Origin: Anthopleura xanthogrammica
Lineage: Eukaryota; Cnidaria; Anthozoa; Actiniaria; Actiniidae
Direction: 5' to 3'
Length of the DNA: 64,000 bases
Assembly (NCBI GenBank): GCA_964019055.1
Contig: OZ025211.1
Coordinates: forward strand, 1,051,135-1,115,134
Position 1 is the stretch's first letter; every line of letters begins with the position of its first letter. The notes under the pieces are model-generated. The model made no database searches. It was not told the DNA's origin and was given only the letters and a program-made list of their open reading frames with translations. This document shows, piece by piece, positions 46,161 through 60,100 of the stretch. Both the position numbers and the translations under genes were made by a program.

Positions 46161-47257
46161 TAACCTGAGTATCAGGCTCTCCAAGCCGGGGGAGGGAGGG
46201 GGGAGTGGAGAGGGGAAAGGAGAGCCTGACACAAACACATATCGAGCCGCCTTCCGCCCCTTTTAGATTTCTGATACGCCCTCACAATACTGTCCAATCC
46301 CATTCACTTCCGGTTTGGAGATGAAGTGACAACTGTCAAAACATGGAAATTGTGCGCTGCTACAAACTAAGTATGGATTTCGTGCATCAAACGTCCCTTT
46401 GTTTTGTGCCACCACAAACAAAGAATATTGCTCGTCATTTGGTGGAATAGCCGTCATTTTGAGTCAGCTCTTACGAGCTCTTGGAATTGTTGTTCAACAT
46501 CAAGACGAGAGAGGTTCCGTCTGTAAGAGATGTGCGCGAAAGATTGTTAACTGCTGGAAGTCATATTCAGAAATTGGAAGATGTTTTTCAGAGTTCTACT
46601 TCCACAGCAAACACTCCACAAGCAATAGCGTACAAGCGTTTGCCTGCGTCCCGAACACCAACTGGAATAACACCGCAATCGAAGCGCTTGAAAGCGAAGG
46701 TGGCTAGAAATGGAAATTCTCCTACTTCGAAGAAGCAGTTGTTCTCCGACACACCAAGCTGCCTATCGGAGGAATATAGCATTGTTGAGGACCATATTTC
46801 TAGCTTAATGAACCTTCCAGTAACTGAAGAATCTGACGAACGGCAAAGCTTAATCTTGGGGAACTTCTCCAAAAATTATAATACTTCGTGGTCTCTTCAA
46901 ATCAGTGATTTCAAATATTGAAAAAAGGTCTTAAACTACTCTATTAAATATTCTCATTATATGTGAAATAATACTAGAGTCAGTAAATTTTAATATCTTT
47001 TTTTGAAAAGTTATTCTCATAATTGTTGTTTCCTCAGGTTTTCGTAGGTTATCCGGTATCAACGAGAGTGTTGGAGCGGAGCTGTGAAGATAAGATTAGA
47101 TTAGATTCTTTTGTCCTCTTACCCAATCACCGCAAAGTCCGGAATTCGGACGCGAACACAACGGTCGATATGTGTTTGTGTCAGGCTCTCTTTTCCTCTC
47201 TTCCCCTCCTCCCCAGTCCCTCCCCCGCCCTTCCCCTAGAGCCTGATACTCAGGTTA
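46161..47257. mobile_element. TIR transposon with 9-bp target duplication carrying captured coding sequence
   Basis: ACCAATATG flanks both ends (46152-46160, 47258-47266). The termini TAACCTGAGTATCAGGCTCT and its exact complement are 20-bp perfect TIRs. A G-rich stretch and a second inverted block (AGAGCCTGACACAAACACAT, ATCGA) extend the TIRs to ~86 bp. CAGGCTCT and AGAGCCTG within each TIR can also form a hairpin. No transposase is visible; the interior instead holds a broken coding region. A 9-bp duplication with long TIRs suggests a Mutator-like, Pack-type element; family is inference. Confidence 0.75.
46340..46920 (+). pseudogene. Frameshifted coding fragment inside the TIR element, possible zinc-binding protein
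   Basis: From ~46344 one frame reads GNCALLQTKYGFRASNVPLF, CATTNKEYCSSFGGIAV, then CKRCARKIVNCW. At ~46555 the plausible frame changes by one base to GSHIQKLEDVFQSSTSTAN, KRLPASRTP and KKQLFSDTPS, running to a TGA at 46919. The paired Cys (CKRC, preceding Cys) suggests a ZAD-like zinc-binding domain followed by a basic, Ser/Pro-rich linker; I do not recognise the family. A TTTCCTCAG acceptor-like site at 47038 precedes VFVGYPVSTRVLERSCED, perhaps a further exon. The frameshift indicates decay. Confidence 0.5.
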
Positions 47258-50200
47258 ACCAATATGGCGACTATTACGTCACGTGAGAGCCAGTAATAAA
47301 GATGACGCAGTTAATCATTATCGTCGTCGTCGTTGTCTCTCTACATTGGAAATTTTGCTGTTTGTGACGTCACTACCTCCATCGCTGAATTTAACAAGAG
47401 ATTTTTCTGTGGTTTCTTTTCAGTGCTTTATCAACCAACACGGCTTTCATGTCTTTTACTATGTCATTCTATTGCATGCTGGGAAGCTAGATAATTATGC
47501 AATATGATGCCAACTAAAATTCGCAAATAGATGTTGTGTAGTTTGCTTTGTTTAGGGAGGCACTTGATCTCTAATTGATATTTACATAACACATTACTTC
47601 ACCATATATTCCGAGTCCCAAGTCATGCAATAAAAAGATATCATACTGAAGTTGGGTTGAGTGTAGTGTCGCAAAGGTCGTCGATAAGAGATATGAAGAG
47701 TGACCTGTTAGAGCTTCTACAAGAGTTATAACATTGACGTAAGCACATTGAACAACATTGAAGTTAAAGGTAAATCCCCCTCGTCTTACGAGGACAACCA
47801 TTACAATATCAACTCATCTCTACGAAAAATTTTGAATTTTCAAATAATTTTTGCTATTGTTGCCCCCCAAAAACGCAAAGTATTATGGGAATGTGAAAGT
47901 GGTGAATAAACATGGATGCTTATTTCATAGATGTTTAGACAATATCGTGAGCGCGTTTCCTCGCTTTTTATTTTGGCACTCTCTTGGTAAAGTTACTGTT
48001 TAACTCGAATATTTTGAAATCGAGCAATTAAAACGTTTTCCTCTTCGTAACGTTTGATTAGAGATTCAAAAATAAGATTCTATTATCTTCGGCAGATTAT
48101 CTGGAAGATATGAGGCCAGTTGGTGATGGCGCAAGTGCGTCGCCACAATACTTGAACAAATGGGGTAATACGTGCAATTAAGATTGTAGCCATGCGGGGA
48201 TCCGGAAACAATGAGAAGAAAAAACGAAGACCAGTCGATGGAGCCACTTTATTACACTTATCATATTTTCACTTTATACAGTGGCAAATGGTTTGGCCTA
48301 CTTTCTTTTATGTTTCTAAGATTTTTGGCATCACAGTCTTAGTTCTGCTGTTTGAACTATGAATGCACAATTAACAGCAAACAAACGGCACTGAAAGAGA
48401 CAAACTCTGCACGAGGTTTCGTGGTCTTCTTAACTATCAACTGACTAATCATTCTTGCAGTATATCTTAACTATTTTTTGTTGCGGTCGTTTTCCTTCAT
48501 TCCTTTCTACTTTTTGCAACTTAATAAACTTTAACCATTTGTTCTTTCTTCTTTTTTCAATTACCAGTTTTGTTTTTTACTATTCCTCTGGTCTTTTATA
48601 AAGTTCTGCAGTTAATCATTCGTCCATACGAGCTACCGATAAGAAGTGTCGAATCTCGATAGAAGACCACGGGGATCCAGACACTTTGTAAAATTAAACC
48701 TTATCTTTTCGTGACACAGGCTTCTCAGTTCAAGGATCGCTTGAGGCGACTCTGAACTGCGCATACGTAGAACCACAGCGGAAAAATCTCGAAGTGTTAT
48801 GTAAATAGATATGTATATCGTGCTTTTGGACATCTGGTACCTAATTATTGACCCTTTTTCGCTAGTGTTAAAAAAGAGACAAGAACCGAGATAATTAGGT
48901 ATACTTCAACTCCTACTTTTCTACATTCAAATTAAGTAAATTCAGTGCTTGAACAAATCAGCGTAATTTTGAAAGTACGACCGACATCAGTTGAATGTTT
49001 ACGTCTTACCCTAAGTGTCTCAAGCTTCTAAAGTTTACCCTGAAGCGTCGTAAAAGGTGCCAAAGAGACTGAAAGATGAAATTAAAGTTTAAACAAGTGA
49101 CCGAGATTATTTTCAATCTAAATTTTAAAAACGAATCGAATATAAGAATAGCATCTATATTTTATCAATGCTATAGCAACCACATCGTGAAATATTCTTT
49201 CTGTAATTATTATTATTATTTTTTTTTGTATTCTTCTTTTCCTACAGGCATTATTTTTGAAATGACAGTCCACTCACACAACCTAACGGTCTTTTTGATT
49301 GAGAAAGCTCGATATTAGGGAAGTAACCGCGGTGCATATTGGGGCGGTAGTATCAGATACTCTATTGAATAACAATCTTCCTAGTAGAAGCTATCAAAAA
49401 GACTCTCGCATGTCCAAACAGACTTTAGATGAGACCAGCTTTTGTTCAGTTTAAAGAAGAGCCCTCAATTATTTCATAATGGTTTTGAACGTGACAATAC
49501 TAATGGAATAGTCATTTAAGAGAAAACGGAACTTTGTCAAGACGTGTCTTGTTGCTGGTCCATTACGTCTAAGAGCAAACAATATCCAGTTATTCGATTC
49601 AAGTACTTACGCCAGAGTTTTTTCTCCAAATAAGCAAAATACTTAACTTTGGTAAAACGGGAAGAAATCACACTCGGTATCTGGTAACAATGTTAATGAA
49701 ACAATATGAAAAAGATTAAAAAAGGTTGAAATACAAATCCTGCTTAAATAGATTTTTTTAATTCTAAGTCTGCAAGTATATGTTATATGCGTTTTTCATT
49801 GCTTTAAGCTTTGATATATCGTTCTCTATAGTTACTAGAGGGTTCTACATTTTGATTAAATTAGAATTCCACAAAAGAATCTTTGTGAAAGAAAAATATA
49901 AAATATCAAAATTAAACAGAAACCTCGCTGCCGGTCATGAGTAAGACTTATTTTACAGCTGTCCAAAACATCGAACTTTTTGACAATGAATTTTGATCCT
50001 TGAAGAAAATGATTGTTTGTCATTTCCAATATCAAAGTCTGGATTTTTGAAGTTGAAATATTTATTCTAAGCTACAAAGAACTTTTGGCGGCGTATTTTT
50101 TTAGTTAATTGAATTCGTGCGGACCTAGTACAGCCCTTCTCAAGATTTTGTATGTAATTAAATATCAACAGGCACTGTTGGAGTGACAGTCCATACTCAA

Positions 50201-51198
50201 AATTCTGATTCTCCTTACCTCACACTTACAGCGCCCTTAGACAAAACAGTTGCTGGGGAAAAACCTATTTTCTCATGACATAAGAATAAGGCTTTACGAT
50301 ACATTGATATACGTATACTGTACGAACTCCTTGATACACCTTGAATATCGGCTGAATACGTTTACAACCGGAAAAAAATCAGTCGAGGAAAAACGTTTTT
50401 AATCGGATAAGAAATAGCTTCATAATTGTGAGTAAAAAGAACTACAAGAATTGGTTTATAGAGAAGTGGAGATGTGACAGGATCAGCTTTGAGGTGAGTA
50501 TGTTGTATTCCCATATCCCTTTGAATAACAAGTTGTTTTTTTTTCTCTCTCGTCCACCGCCTTTGATTTAAAGGTATATTGAGAAACGTCAAGAACCTTT
50601 TAATTCATAATTAATGAGAACCTTAAAACTGGTGTTTCTTGCTTCAGTCCTTTATAGTTTCAAAATGGGGGTTTCATGTTTTGATTCTCAAATATTCTGT
50701 TGCTGACTAACGTTTTCTTAATTTCATGACTTGGGTTCAGAATGAACGTTTATAAATTGAGGAACAAACTGATAACGAGTTTGATGTATCTTCGATAACT
50801 GTTTGACTACGCGATGAATTAAAAGACCACCCGACATGTCCTGTACAGTTTTGCTCGGCTTGATTATCGTCCGTTTGTAATAATGCATTTTTTATCGCAG
50901 TAAGACCATATGTGTGCATACAGTCTATCCTCCCTGTCGCTCTCTCTCTCTCTTTCTCTCTCTCTCTCAGACATTTCACTAAAACATCAGCAAAACGCAA
51001 AGTGAATGCTGTAGTTTCCATTGGCATACTCTACTAGTTGGACCAATCAGCATTCATCGTTCGTAATAGTTCATCAGTACGTCTGTTTTGGTAATAACTT
51101 ACACTTACATATTTATATGAGAATACATTTTTGGTTCAAAGATTATCGAAGTCTCACCGGCAACACTCGATCCTGATTCACCATTTTCCATACATCGG

Positions 51199-51316
51199 TT
51201 CACTGGTCACAGACAAAGCATTCAACCGAGGTTGCAAGGTATATACGTAGTTTCAAAGGAGTATTCAAATTTGAACCTTGCAGCCTCAACTGAATGCTTT
51301 GTGTTTGACCAGTGAA
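51199..51316. mobile_element. Fold-back MITE, 118 bp
   Basis: TTCACTGGTCACAGACAAAG, CATTCAACCGAGGTTGCAAG pairs with CTTGCAGCCTCAACTGAATG, CTTTGTGTTTGACCAGTGAA. Confidence 0.8.
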
Positions 51317-52190
51317 TATATGAAAAGTGATAAACAAGTCAAACATATTTCTCTGTTAGACAACTTGCGTAAAACGTTAGCTCCACTTTCACCGCTATCT
51401 TGACAATGTCCCGGCAACATATTTTGGCAGCGAATATACTGCCAACTCGTATTCGAACAAAAAATAAAAAACATTAAAAAAAAACATTCCAAGAGCGCCC
51501 CTTAGAAACTATTTTCTTATTTCTAAGAGTTTTTAGCTAAATATTTCGATAATACTAGAATATTAATATAATTTTAAGCAAGGTATATAATTGTTCGATT
51601 TCAATTTCGTTGGTATAATTAATAATGCTGTCAAAGCTGGTCAAACTAGATGTGTTGTCATAACCGTCCTACGAAGTTAAGATAAAACTACAGACATATT
51701 GGAACCAATACTTCAAGAAACTGCCTTAAAATAAAAGCTTTCCATTATAAAAACTAAAAACAAACATACCTCATTCTTAATCTTTTAGTTTTTCATGTTT
51801 TCGAAGCTGCTAATACAAAACTTTTGTCTAAAAAAAGAAGAAATTATATTTTGCATATGAAAAAGGGGTACGTCCAATCATATAGAAATTGTTCACGATT
51901 GTTTATCAATTTGTGTTTTTTTTTTTGTTATGACAGTACTAGCCTTTATTAACGTTTGCTTTATGAATTCGATTATTAATTATAGAAGCAACTGCAGGGC
52001 TGGTAAGTATTAAAACTCATCAAATGCTCCTTTTCGTTAAATTTTATTTATCTATTTATTTTTCTATCACTCGATTTTTTTTCGGAGCTTCTAACGGGAA
52101 TGAGAACTACATTTTTGTCCGTACGTGATGCGATGAAATGAAATTTCTCGATAAAGATATATATATATATGCTTGTAGGTGCAAATAAAC

Positions 52191-52418
52191 AGCGATATGC
52201 AGAAATTCTGATCCTTTTAATAATATATGAATACAAGTATATGATGAAAAGGATAACAGAAATAATGGGATATCATTCCGGATATTTTTTGCTTAAAGTT
52301 AATTGTCTATCACTAGTTTTTCTGGGAAAAAATATCAAAGATGATATCCTATATTTTTTGATATACTTTTGATATACTTGTATTCATATATAAAGGGATC
52401 AGACTTTCTGCATATTGC

Positions 52419-52420
<2 letters not shown>
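52191..52420. mobile_element. Fold-back MITE followed by (GA)n
   Basis: AGCGATATGCAGAAATTCTG ... ATATATGAATACAAGTATA pairs with TATACTTGTATTCATATAT ... TCTGCATATTGCT. A pure (AG)n run of ~40 bp starts at 52421. Confidence 0.75.
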
Positions 52421-52467
<47 letters not shown>

Positions 52468-54135
52468 CACCTTTATTTTTGTACGATAGTTTCATAAGTA
52501 TATACGACACTTCTTTACATGAAAGTCGTACAATATAAAAATCATAATTATAAACAGTATGTGATTGAGTTTTAAAAATGACGAGAGAGAGAGAGAGAAA
52601 CAGAGGTGAGAAAGAGGATGAGCGTGTAATAAAAAAGATAGGCAGTTCAAAGTAATATATCTTCCCCTATAATTGAGTACAGTCTAGGGCACCTGTAAAG
52701 AAGTGAATTCGGCTTTATTTAATTATCATCTAGACAGTTTGTATATTCAAAAGAAAAAGTTTTTGTCCCCAAAATCAACATATTTCTTTCTTACAGAAAG
52801 AATATATAACTAGCACATCACTTCGTGTCAAAAGTAATCCCCTTCTTTTCTCATAGTGTCATTATACACACGGTTTTCTTAGTACTAAAAAAACTGGAAG
52901 TGTTGTTCATTAGAACAAGACTTTGGCGGATGGAAGCTAGTGTCTACTATATATATATATGCTTAAAGTAGGTTTCGCCGGAAAGAATTTTTATGAAAAA
53001 GTTATTGTAAAAACCAACGATATTATATGGGAAAAAAAGGTCCACGATTTATAAATTGTTTATAAATTTATAAGCTTGTTAGAACGAATTGAAATGAAGA
53101 ATAATGTATGTATGTCACCATAGGGCAGTTAGTTTATTACCAATTGAAAATTGAAAATTCGTCGAACTAAGTAATTCATAGTCTTAACTATATGTTTGAG
53201 AATAGCACATCAGCCTAACTAACCGAAAATAATACACTAAATCAGCATAACTGATCATATTTATCGTAAGAAGTGAAATTGTTTTTAGTTGTTTTCAATC
53301 AAAAAAGGTACTCAATTAAGTTTTGTTGATACTCGTCTCCATAGTAACGATGTGTATGTCATCCTTCCATTGATTTGTTTTAACTTTTCTGAACATATTT
53401 TATTAGTTTATGCAAATATACTTTATATAGAATGTTTCTTTTTTTATTTCAAGTTCCACGAAATTTTTTTCTTACTTACTTTCTTTTTTTCTTCTTCCAT
53501 TTTTTGATTGATCGATTCTTTTTTTATCTAACAAGTATATTTGATTAAGATCAATCTATGTCGATGTCATTTCCTCGCAGAGTTCTTCGTCTTAGCTAGT
53601 AGGCACCGCGTGTGATGTTAAAGGAAAGATGCTTAGCCATTGACTTAATGTTTTATATCGTCATAACACATGACCTTGGTGTATATAATAAATATATCTA
53701 TATATTTTCAAGCTTGACATGGGGAAACTTATCTGTAAAGGACGATCCCAACTCGATATCCCTTCGGTAACCGGCCGGGTATATATCCAACAGCCGCTAA
53801 AATCAACAAGAACTATAACTGGTGCATACATTATTACATAAACATAAAATAAAATCACCAAATCCCCGGTACTCTACGGTATATATTCAACAGCCAACAT
53901 ACGGATATCAAGCGATAGATAGATATTTATTGATTTGTTTCATGATTAGAACCTGTTATGTTATTTTTTCAAACTCCAATCTTGTTTTCCGCTATTCAAG
54001 TGGCATACTGAACTAATCCATTGCACTTTACTTAATTTGCTTGCAATTTGAGTTGGTTCCTGATAGTAATTCCCCAAACTGAGTTTTCCAGCTTGACTCT
54101 TTGCTTCTATGAATTACACAGGGAAGCTTCTATCT

Positions 54136-57100
54136 ATGGTCGTGGCGGGTGAGTTTAAAGTACATCTATTTCTGCTTATTATTTAAGCCCTGCAGCTGTT
54201 GATGACGTCACGAGTAGAATGAAAAGGCGCCACCGTAAAGCACGGAGATTAGCAAGCTCAGCTACAGAAAACCAAATGCCGAACGATCTAGCCAACGGAT
54301 TCGTCCGGCCTTTCTGGCAGACTGAACTGCGAAATGAAAATGGTGATGGTATGATGAATGGGATTCGTCTAAGTGAATTGGATACTGTAAACCGACATTT
54401 TTCGAGCCGTGCCGAGGGCGATAAGTCCGAAGCGAATGGGTTCCTAGCTAACCATCAGCATCGACTAGAGAATGCCATGCTTAATGCAGTTCGGGAATTC
54501 AATCTCTTAGCTCTGGAAGTCACACTCAACCATTATATTGAACTGTTGAATTTGGATGGATTTTATGAGAGCGATTCATTAGAATCTTGTGACTGTGGAA
54601 GACCTGTTAACTTTCTACCGTTAATTGTGGCTGCACAACTTGGAAACTACGAAGCCATTAATTTGTTCCTGTCGAAAGGATTTGAAGTTCAAAAGCCTCA
54701 TAACGTCCTGTGTAAGTGTGAAGAATGCATGAAAGATGAATTTAAAGTGTCTCAAAAACGTCTGGACATTTACCGTGCCTTGGCAAACCCGGTCTATATT
54801 TCAAACACAAGTAATGATCCCTTCAGTACAACTTTCAAACTCAGTACAGAACTTGAAACGTTAGCTCTACGTGAAGATGAATACGAGAAGGATTATTTGG
54901 CTTTAGCTCAGCAGTGTTGTCAGTTTACTTTGGGTCTGTTGGATGAATGCAGAACTTCAAAAGAGCAGAGAAATATTCTGAATTATCCCGGAGAAGAAGC
55001 GTCCGAATCTCACTATACTGAAAACAGCCTCGGCTTGGTAAACTGCGCAATTTCCCACAACCAAAAAGAGGTAAGAATACCTTTATTTATTTATTTTTCT
55101 CTTTATTATATATGTTAGTCATTTATGTTATTACGTCTTTTGATGTACGCTTTAGATGTTTTAGACCTTGGGTATAAAGTTAGAACACCATCATTTAGAC
55201 AATTTACTTCAAATGCCTCGTAAAATAAATTTTTCAACAGCTCACTTGATAATAATAATTTCAATCCTTGCTGTAAATTCGCTCTATAAATAGCAATCAA
55301 CTTCTCAGATTGAAAGGCGGAAAACCGACCGTTTCTTGAAGTAGGCCTAGGATAGACGAGATTTAGAATCAATAAATGTCAGATTTTAAAGAGGGCAGCG
55401 GAAAAAATAATTTTCTTCCTTAGTGTACGCGTTTGGTTTTACGGTCGCGACATTGTTTTTCAATTAGTTTATGTCCGAATGACGCGTTCTCATATAAACG
55501 GCTTTTTTACATGATTTCTTCGAGCACGATTTACATATGAAAATAAGTTTTCAATTGGAAGAAAAAGGAATTCAATGTTTGCCAAAAACACAGTATTCAC
55601 CGTCAAATTGCTGCGATTGATATCAATTTTAATTTCCAGTAGAATCTCATATGAAAATAGATTACTATCTGAACTTTTTCTATTTAGTTTGTGGAATCAT
55701 TAGACTTATTTGATGAAATAATTGTTTCTCTATCTTATTCTTTCAACTAACGATATGGTTTAGTTTTGATGAATGCTTTACAGGAAACTGCTCGAACAGT
55801 TATTGGTTTTGCGATCGCAGTAGGAGGAAAATAGCAATATAAAAAAATATTGTATTAGAAAAATCAACTTATAAATTGAAAAAGAAGAAAAAACGGAATA
55901 GTTTTGATGATACCCGGAAATAAACGTGTTTCAACATGTCGTGCCTTCAGTCTATGATTTTGCATAACACTGACATCAATTCGGGATTCATTGGGACGCG
56001 TTTTAGAAATATTATTGGAAGCAATCACAATGTGTTGAAAATAATAGCATATGATAATACCAATCCATACATGAAAAGTATAATTAATTTGCGTAAAAAT
56101 AAGGTCTATTTAAACCAGTAATTCAAACCTCAGCAGGAATATACTGTGGAGAAAATAAGTTGGTTTTTCATATTATAATGAATTGCAAATTATCATTTTT
56201 AAGACTTCCTACATCGATAGCAAACAAATATTCATATTAAAAAAAATTTTTTTGGAGGCACTGTATTAAAATACATTATATATCACTAAAAAACTATACC
56301 GGCAAATATAAAAAAAATTGTTAATAAAACGTTTTGTTGAAGAGCAATATAATCGATTGCTGGATATTTCCAATGTCGCTATTATTTTAGATATTAGATT
56401 TTATTGAAATAGTTTTTTTCTAATACATTGAAGAAGAAATATATCATTTTGAAAAAAAAATTAAATTAAAATATTTCAAACCTTTCAAATCACTATAATA
56501 ATTATTTAAAAAAAGAACAATTTGCAGTTTTTTTATGAAACGTTTATCGTGAAGGGGGAAAAGCGAAACGAAAATATCTTAATTTGATAAGCTCGTATAT
56601 TTGCAAATCAGATCGAGAAACAGCGGAATAAACAAATATATCTAGAGTACAAATAAGCGTATCTAATACCCTATCGCTGGGAAGATTAAGATATGAAGAT
56701 CGATGATATCAGGCGAGAGAAATAAAAAAATAATCCACTCAATCTGATAATTAACAAGAACGAACGCCGGGAGCAATGTAAGGAATAAATATGGAAGCAA
56801 TACATATGAATACCTAAAAACAGTTATATATATATATATATATGTATGCTGTCATTCAATGTTTATTTAGGTGATTTAGGTTTGTAAAGAAAAGAATAAT
56901 AAAATGTTTTAGTTAAATAAACAGACAAAGAGTGGCTACTTAGTGGCTAAGAAAACTGGGATATTATTTAGGTACAAAATTCAGCACGTTTTCACACAGA
57001 TTATCGATTTTGATTTTTCTTCTAACTCAAGCGGACGTTAATTGAGTAAATCTTCGTGTTGAAATGAGCATTAACGCTTTCTTGGGCTCTCTGTTTAATG

Positions 57101-60100
57101 AAAATTTAAAACATATTCAGTTTGAATCAAAACACTAACATTAATTATCATTCAAAATGATAAAATCAATTTTTTATTTTTTTCTTCTTTAAATAGTGAT
57201 TTCCAAGATAGAGATTACTTAGATTTTTCCGTGGTTTTCGCTTAGCAGAAAAAAATAAACGAAATATAAAAGGTCATTCTTTGCATTATCGTTTTTGGTT
57301 ACGTAATTTAAGCAGCAGATGTAGAGAAAAAAGGTTCTCACTCAGATCACAGCCAACACATTCATAGTCATAGCGTAGACATTACCAAGGGTTACACACA
57401 CGCTTACTATGCAGCCAAAAAAATCATATATTCAACGATGCATCAATCCATTCATTTATCCATCCATCCATCTTACCATCCGTCCGTCCGTCCGTCCGTC
57501 CGTCCGTCCGTCCGTCCGTCCGTCCGTCCGTCCATCCCTTCGTTCGTATGTTCGTTCGTTCGTTCGTTCGTTTGTTTGTTCGTTTGTTATCATTGTTGCC
57601 CCGTAAAGTAGCCTCAACCTTTTATCTGCAGTATTCCTTTCCCTGTTCTCACCCCCAGAAAGGGATTTACCTCGAATGCTCTACCAAGGAATATCATTAA
57701 CTTATGTAGTCTCAGTGCGGTGTCTTTAATCTTTGAGTATCAAAAACTGTCCAACCGTTATTGGCTAATTGCAGTGATACATCAAATGTAGAGTTTACTT
57801 GAGCAAATGTTAGCTCATCGGCGCCTAGCGACGGAAACATCAAAGAAAACTTTTTGGACATCGAAATAAGAAGTAAGCCAGAAAGCAAACAGAAGAGAGA
57901 CTAAAGAGATTTTGGGGATATCACGGTGTACAAACAGTAAATAAGTGTTAAACATTGTCACTGACACATAAAACATAAAGGGTATTACCCTACTCCAGGA
58001 TGAACTGAATTTCTATCGACATAAATAATTAAGCATTCAGAAACCATTGAAGACGATTTTTGGTTAATCGTTCATAATGAGCACTTTTTCTTTTCATTCT
58101 ATTTTAAAGTGTTTATTGTTATTGTAGAGTGAAATGAATTGAATAAAAACTCACGTGATACTACATGACTACAGGACGAAAAGGTTGTTTTCTGACCAAT
58201 CAAAATGTTGGACGATGAATATTAAATTAACCAATAGAAAGTTGGAAAATGAACATATCAACCAATCAGAATGCTGGACTATGAATATTAAATCAGCCAA
58301 TCCAAATGCTAGAAAAAGAATATATAAACAAATCAGAAAAGGAATACAAACTTTTCTGCACTACAAATATAGATTGATTCGAACACCGACGCTTAACATA
58401 AACATCAACTACTCCTTTCTTTCTTTTTTCAACCGTGTTTGCCAAAACCGGCACAACTACTCACAACTCTTTCTTTTCCGCCCCCAAAAACGCTTCAATT
58501 GAGCTTGAGCACTTCAATATGACATTCTTGTGGTCTTTTGTCAGTCCTGTTAATAAGTTTTTTTAATTGTTTTGCTTTTTCTCTCCTCCTCACACCGCTA
58601 GACCACGTAGTCTAAGTATATCTCAGTGTGTGACAGCGTCCGACCCTTTTCAGCCAGCAAAATACATCGTACGATTTTTAATTAATTTTTTGGCCCTTCG
58701 TGAATTGAGAAACGAAACTCATTACGAACCAGTCAAAGCTCTTTTCGAAAACACCTGTCAGTTAGCTTATGGGGAATAAACGGAATCATTTCAAGTTCAA
58801 ACAATCTTCAGCATGCATCTCATCTGAGATTATATTTGGCTTAAACTTGAGTATAATATTAAGCTAAAATTCACAATCTAGGAATTTAAACAACCTCACT
58901 CGGCTGTGTCCTTGTTAACAACGTGATGTTCCTCTTCCACTTCATCAACAATGAGTTACAAAGCTCCATTTGCGTAAACCTAGCTTGTTGCTATCATAAA
59001 CACGAACTGCACATGCTCTTTCACAAGATACAAGAGCCTTCTCTGTTATTCTCTCTATGATTAATCCGTGTTTATATTTAACTTTTCCTGTTGAGGTGGC
59101 CCATTACCAGTCATATTACTAATTGCCTTATTTAAAACAACTTTGTTTCTACGTTCTCAGGAAAAAATATCATTTTTAAGTAGTTTTGTTTTTACCAATC
59201 TTAAGTGACAACGATAGTCATCATTTATTTACTAGTTATCAATTATTAGAATAATGATAATTTCAGGAGCGCATATTTATTACGACACTGTACGCTGAAA
59301 AGGTATCCTATTAAGCTAGAAATTTCTGGTTTGTCTTTCTACTTGTATTGTCCGCCAAGCAGAGCAACAATAAGGTACTCAATGTAGTACTAGACAAATG
59401 GAAAGACTCATACAACTATGGAAACAAACGCTGAGAAAAGAGAATTCTAGACGGCGCCCACTAGATGTTCTAATACCATTCTCCTACCACTTCAAATTAA
59501 TTCCGAAATTTTAGCTCTATATAACTTTTAAATGGAAATATCTCCCGCAAAACAGTGGTAGCAAGTGTTTCCTGTATTAGGGTATTGTCGGATTCTTCGA
59601 TAGCGTATCCCCGATTCCGTCCCATCATTCTTTGCGTTTTAGGTTGCATGGTTTCCAATCTTCCATTCAGTACACTAAACTACCTTGCCATTATTTCCCT
59701 TGACAATAAGATTATTTTTTTAATTCATATTCATATTTATGACGTTTTCTCAAGCGTTGCTACTAATCAAAGAAATGATGATCAAGGAAGGCAACACATA
59801 AAAATAGTACGTGATTAGGCACATTTGAAAAATGAAATGAGTACTAAATACAATGTTGCATATTTTTCCATAGTTTGTTGCGCACCCATTCTGTCAGCAC
59901 TTGATTATGCAGCATATTTTTGGAGGCATCAGTGGATGGAGAACAAGCAGCTTTGTCTACAGAGTGTTCTACGTCATCATGCAAGTTTTCATCTTCCCTT
60001 TTATGGCATTACTTTATTTCTTCTTTCCCTTCCTTCACGTTACTCGTAAAATAAAGCGACCACTGATCAAATTCATCAACCATACTACTTCATTTGTTAC

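Larger units (their letters stand above)
47267..54135. other. ~6.9-kb gene desert upstream of the TRPC gene
   Basis: Only fold-back elements (51199-51316, 52191-52420), short (GA)n/(CT)n runs (50940-50970, 52421-52464, 52584-52600) and AT-rich DNA are seen. No conserved coding region was found on either strand. The TRPC promoter and missing 5' exons, if any, must be here. Confidence 0.5.

Noticed and set aside
49240..50275. Two acceptor-preceded short frames sharing a GACAGTCCA segment (49248 and 50170)
   Set aside because: Similarity is short, no donor or partner exons, function not recognisable.
58567..58779. 70-aa ORF after an AG acceptor-like site in TRPC intron 2
   Set aside because: Flanking TRPC exons already join at the conserved position (NQKE-FVAHP), and the peptide matches nothing in TRPC.
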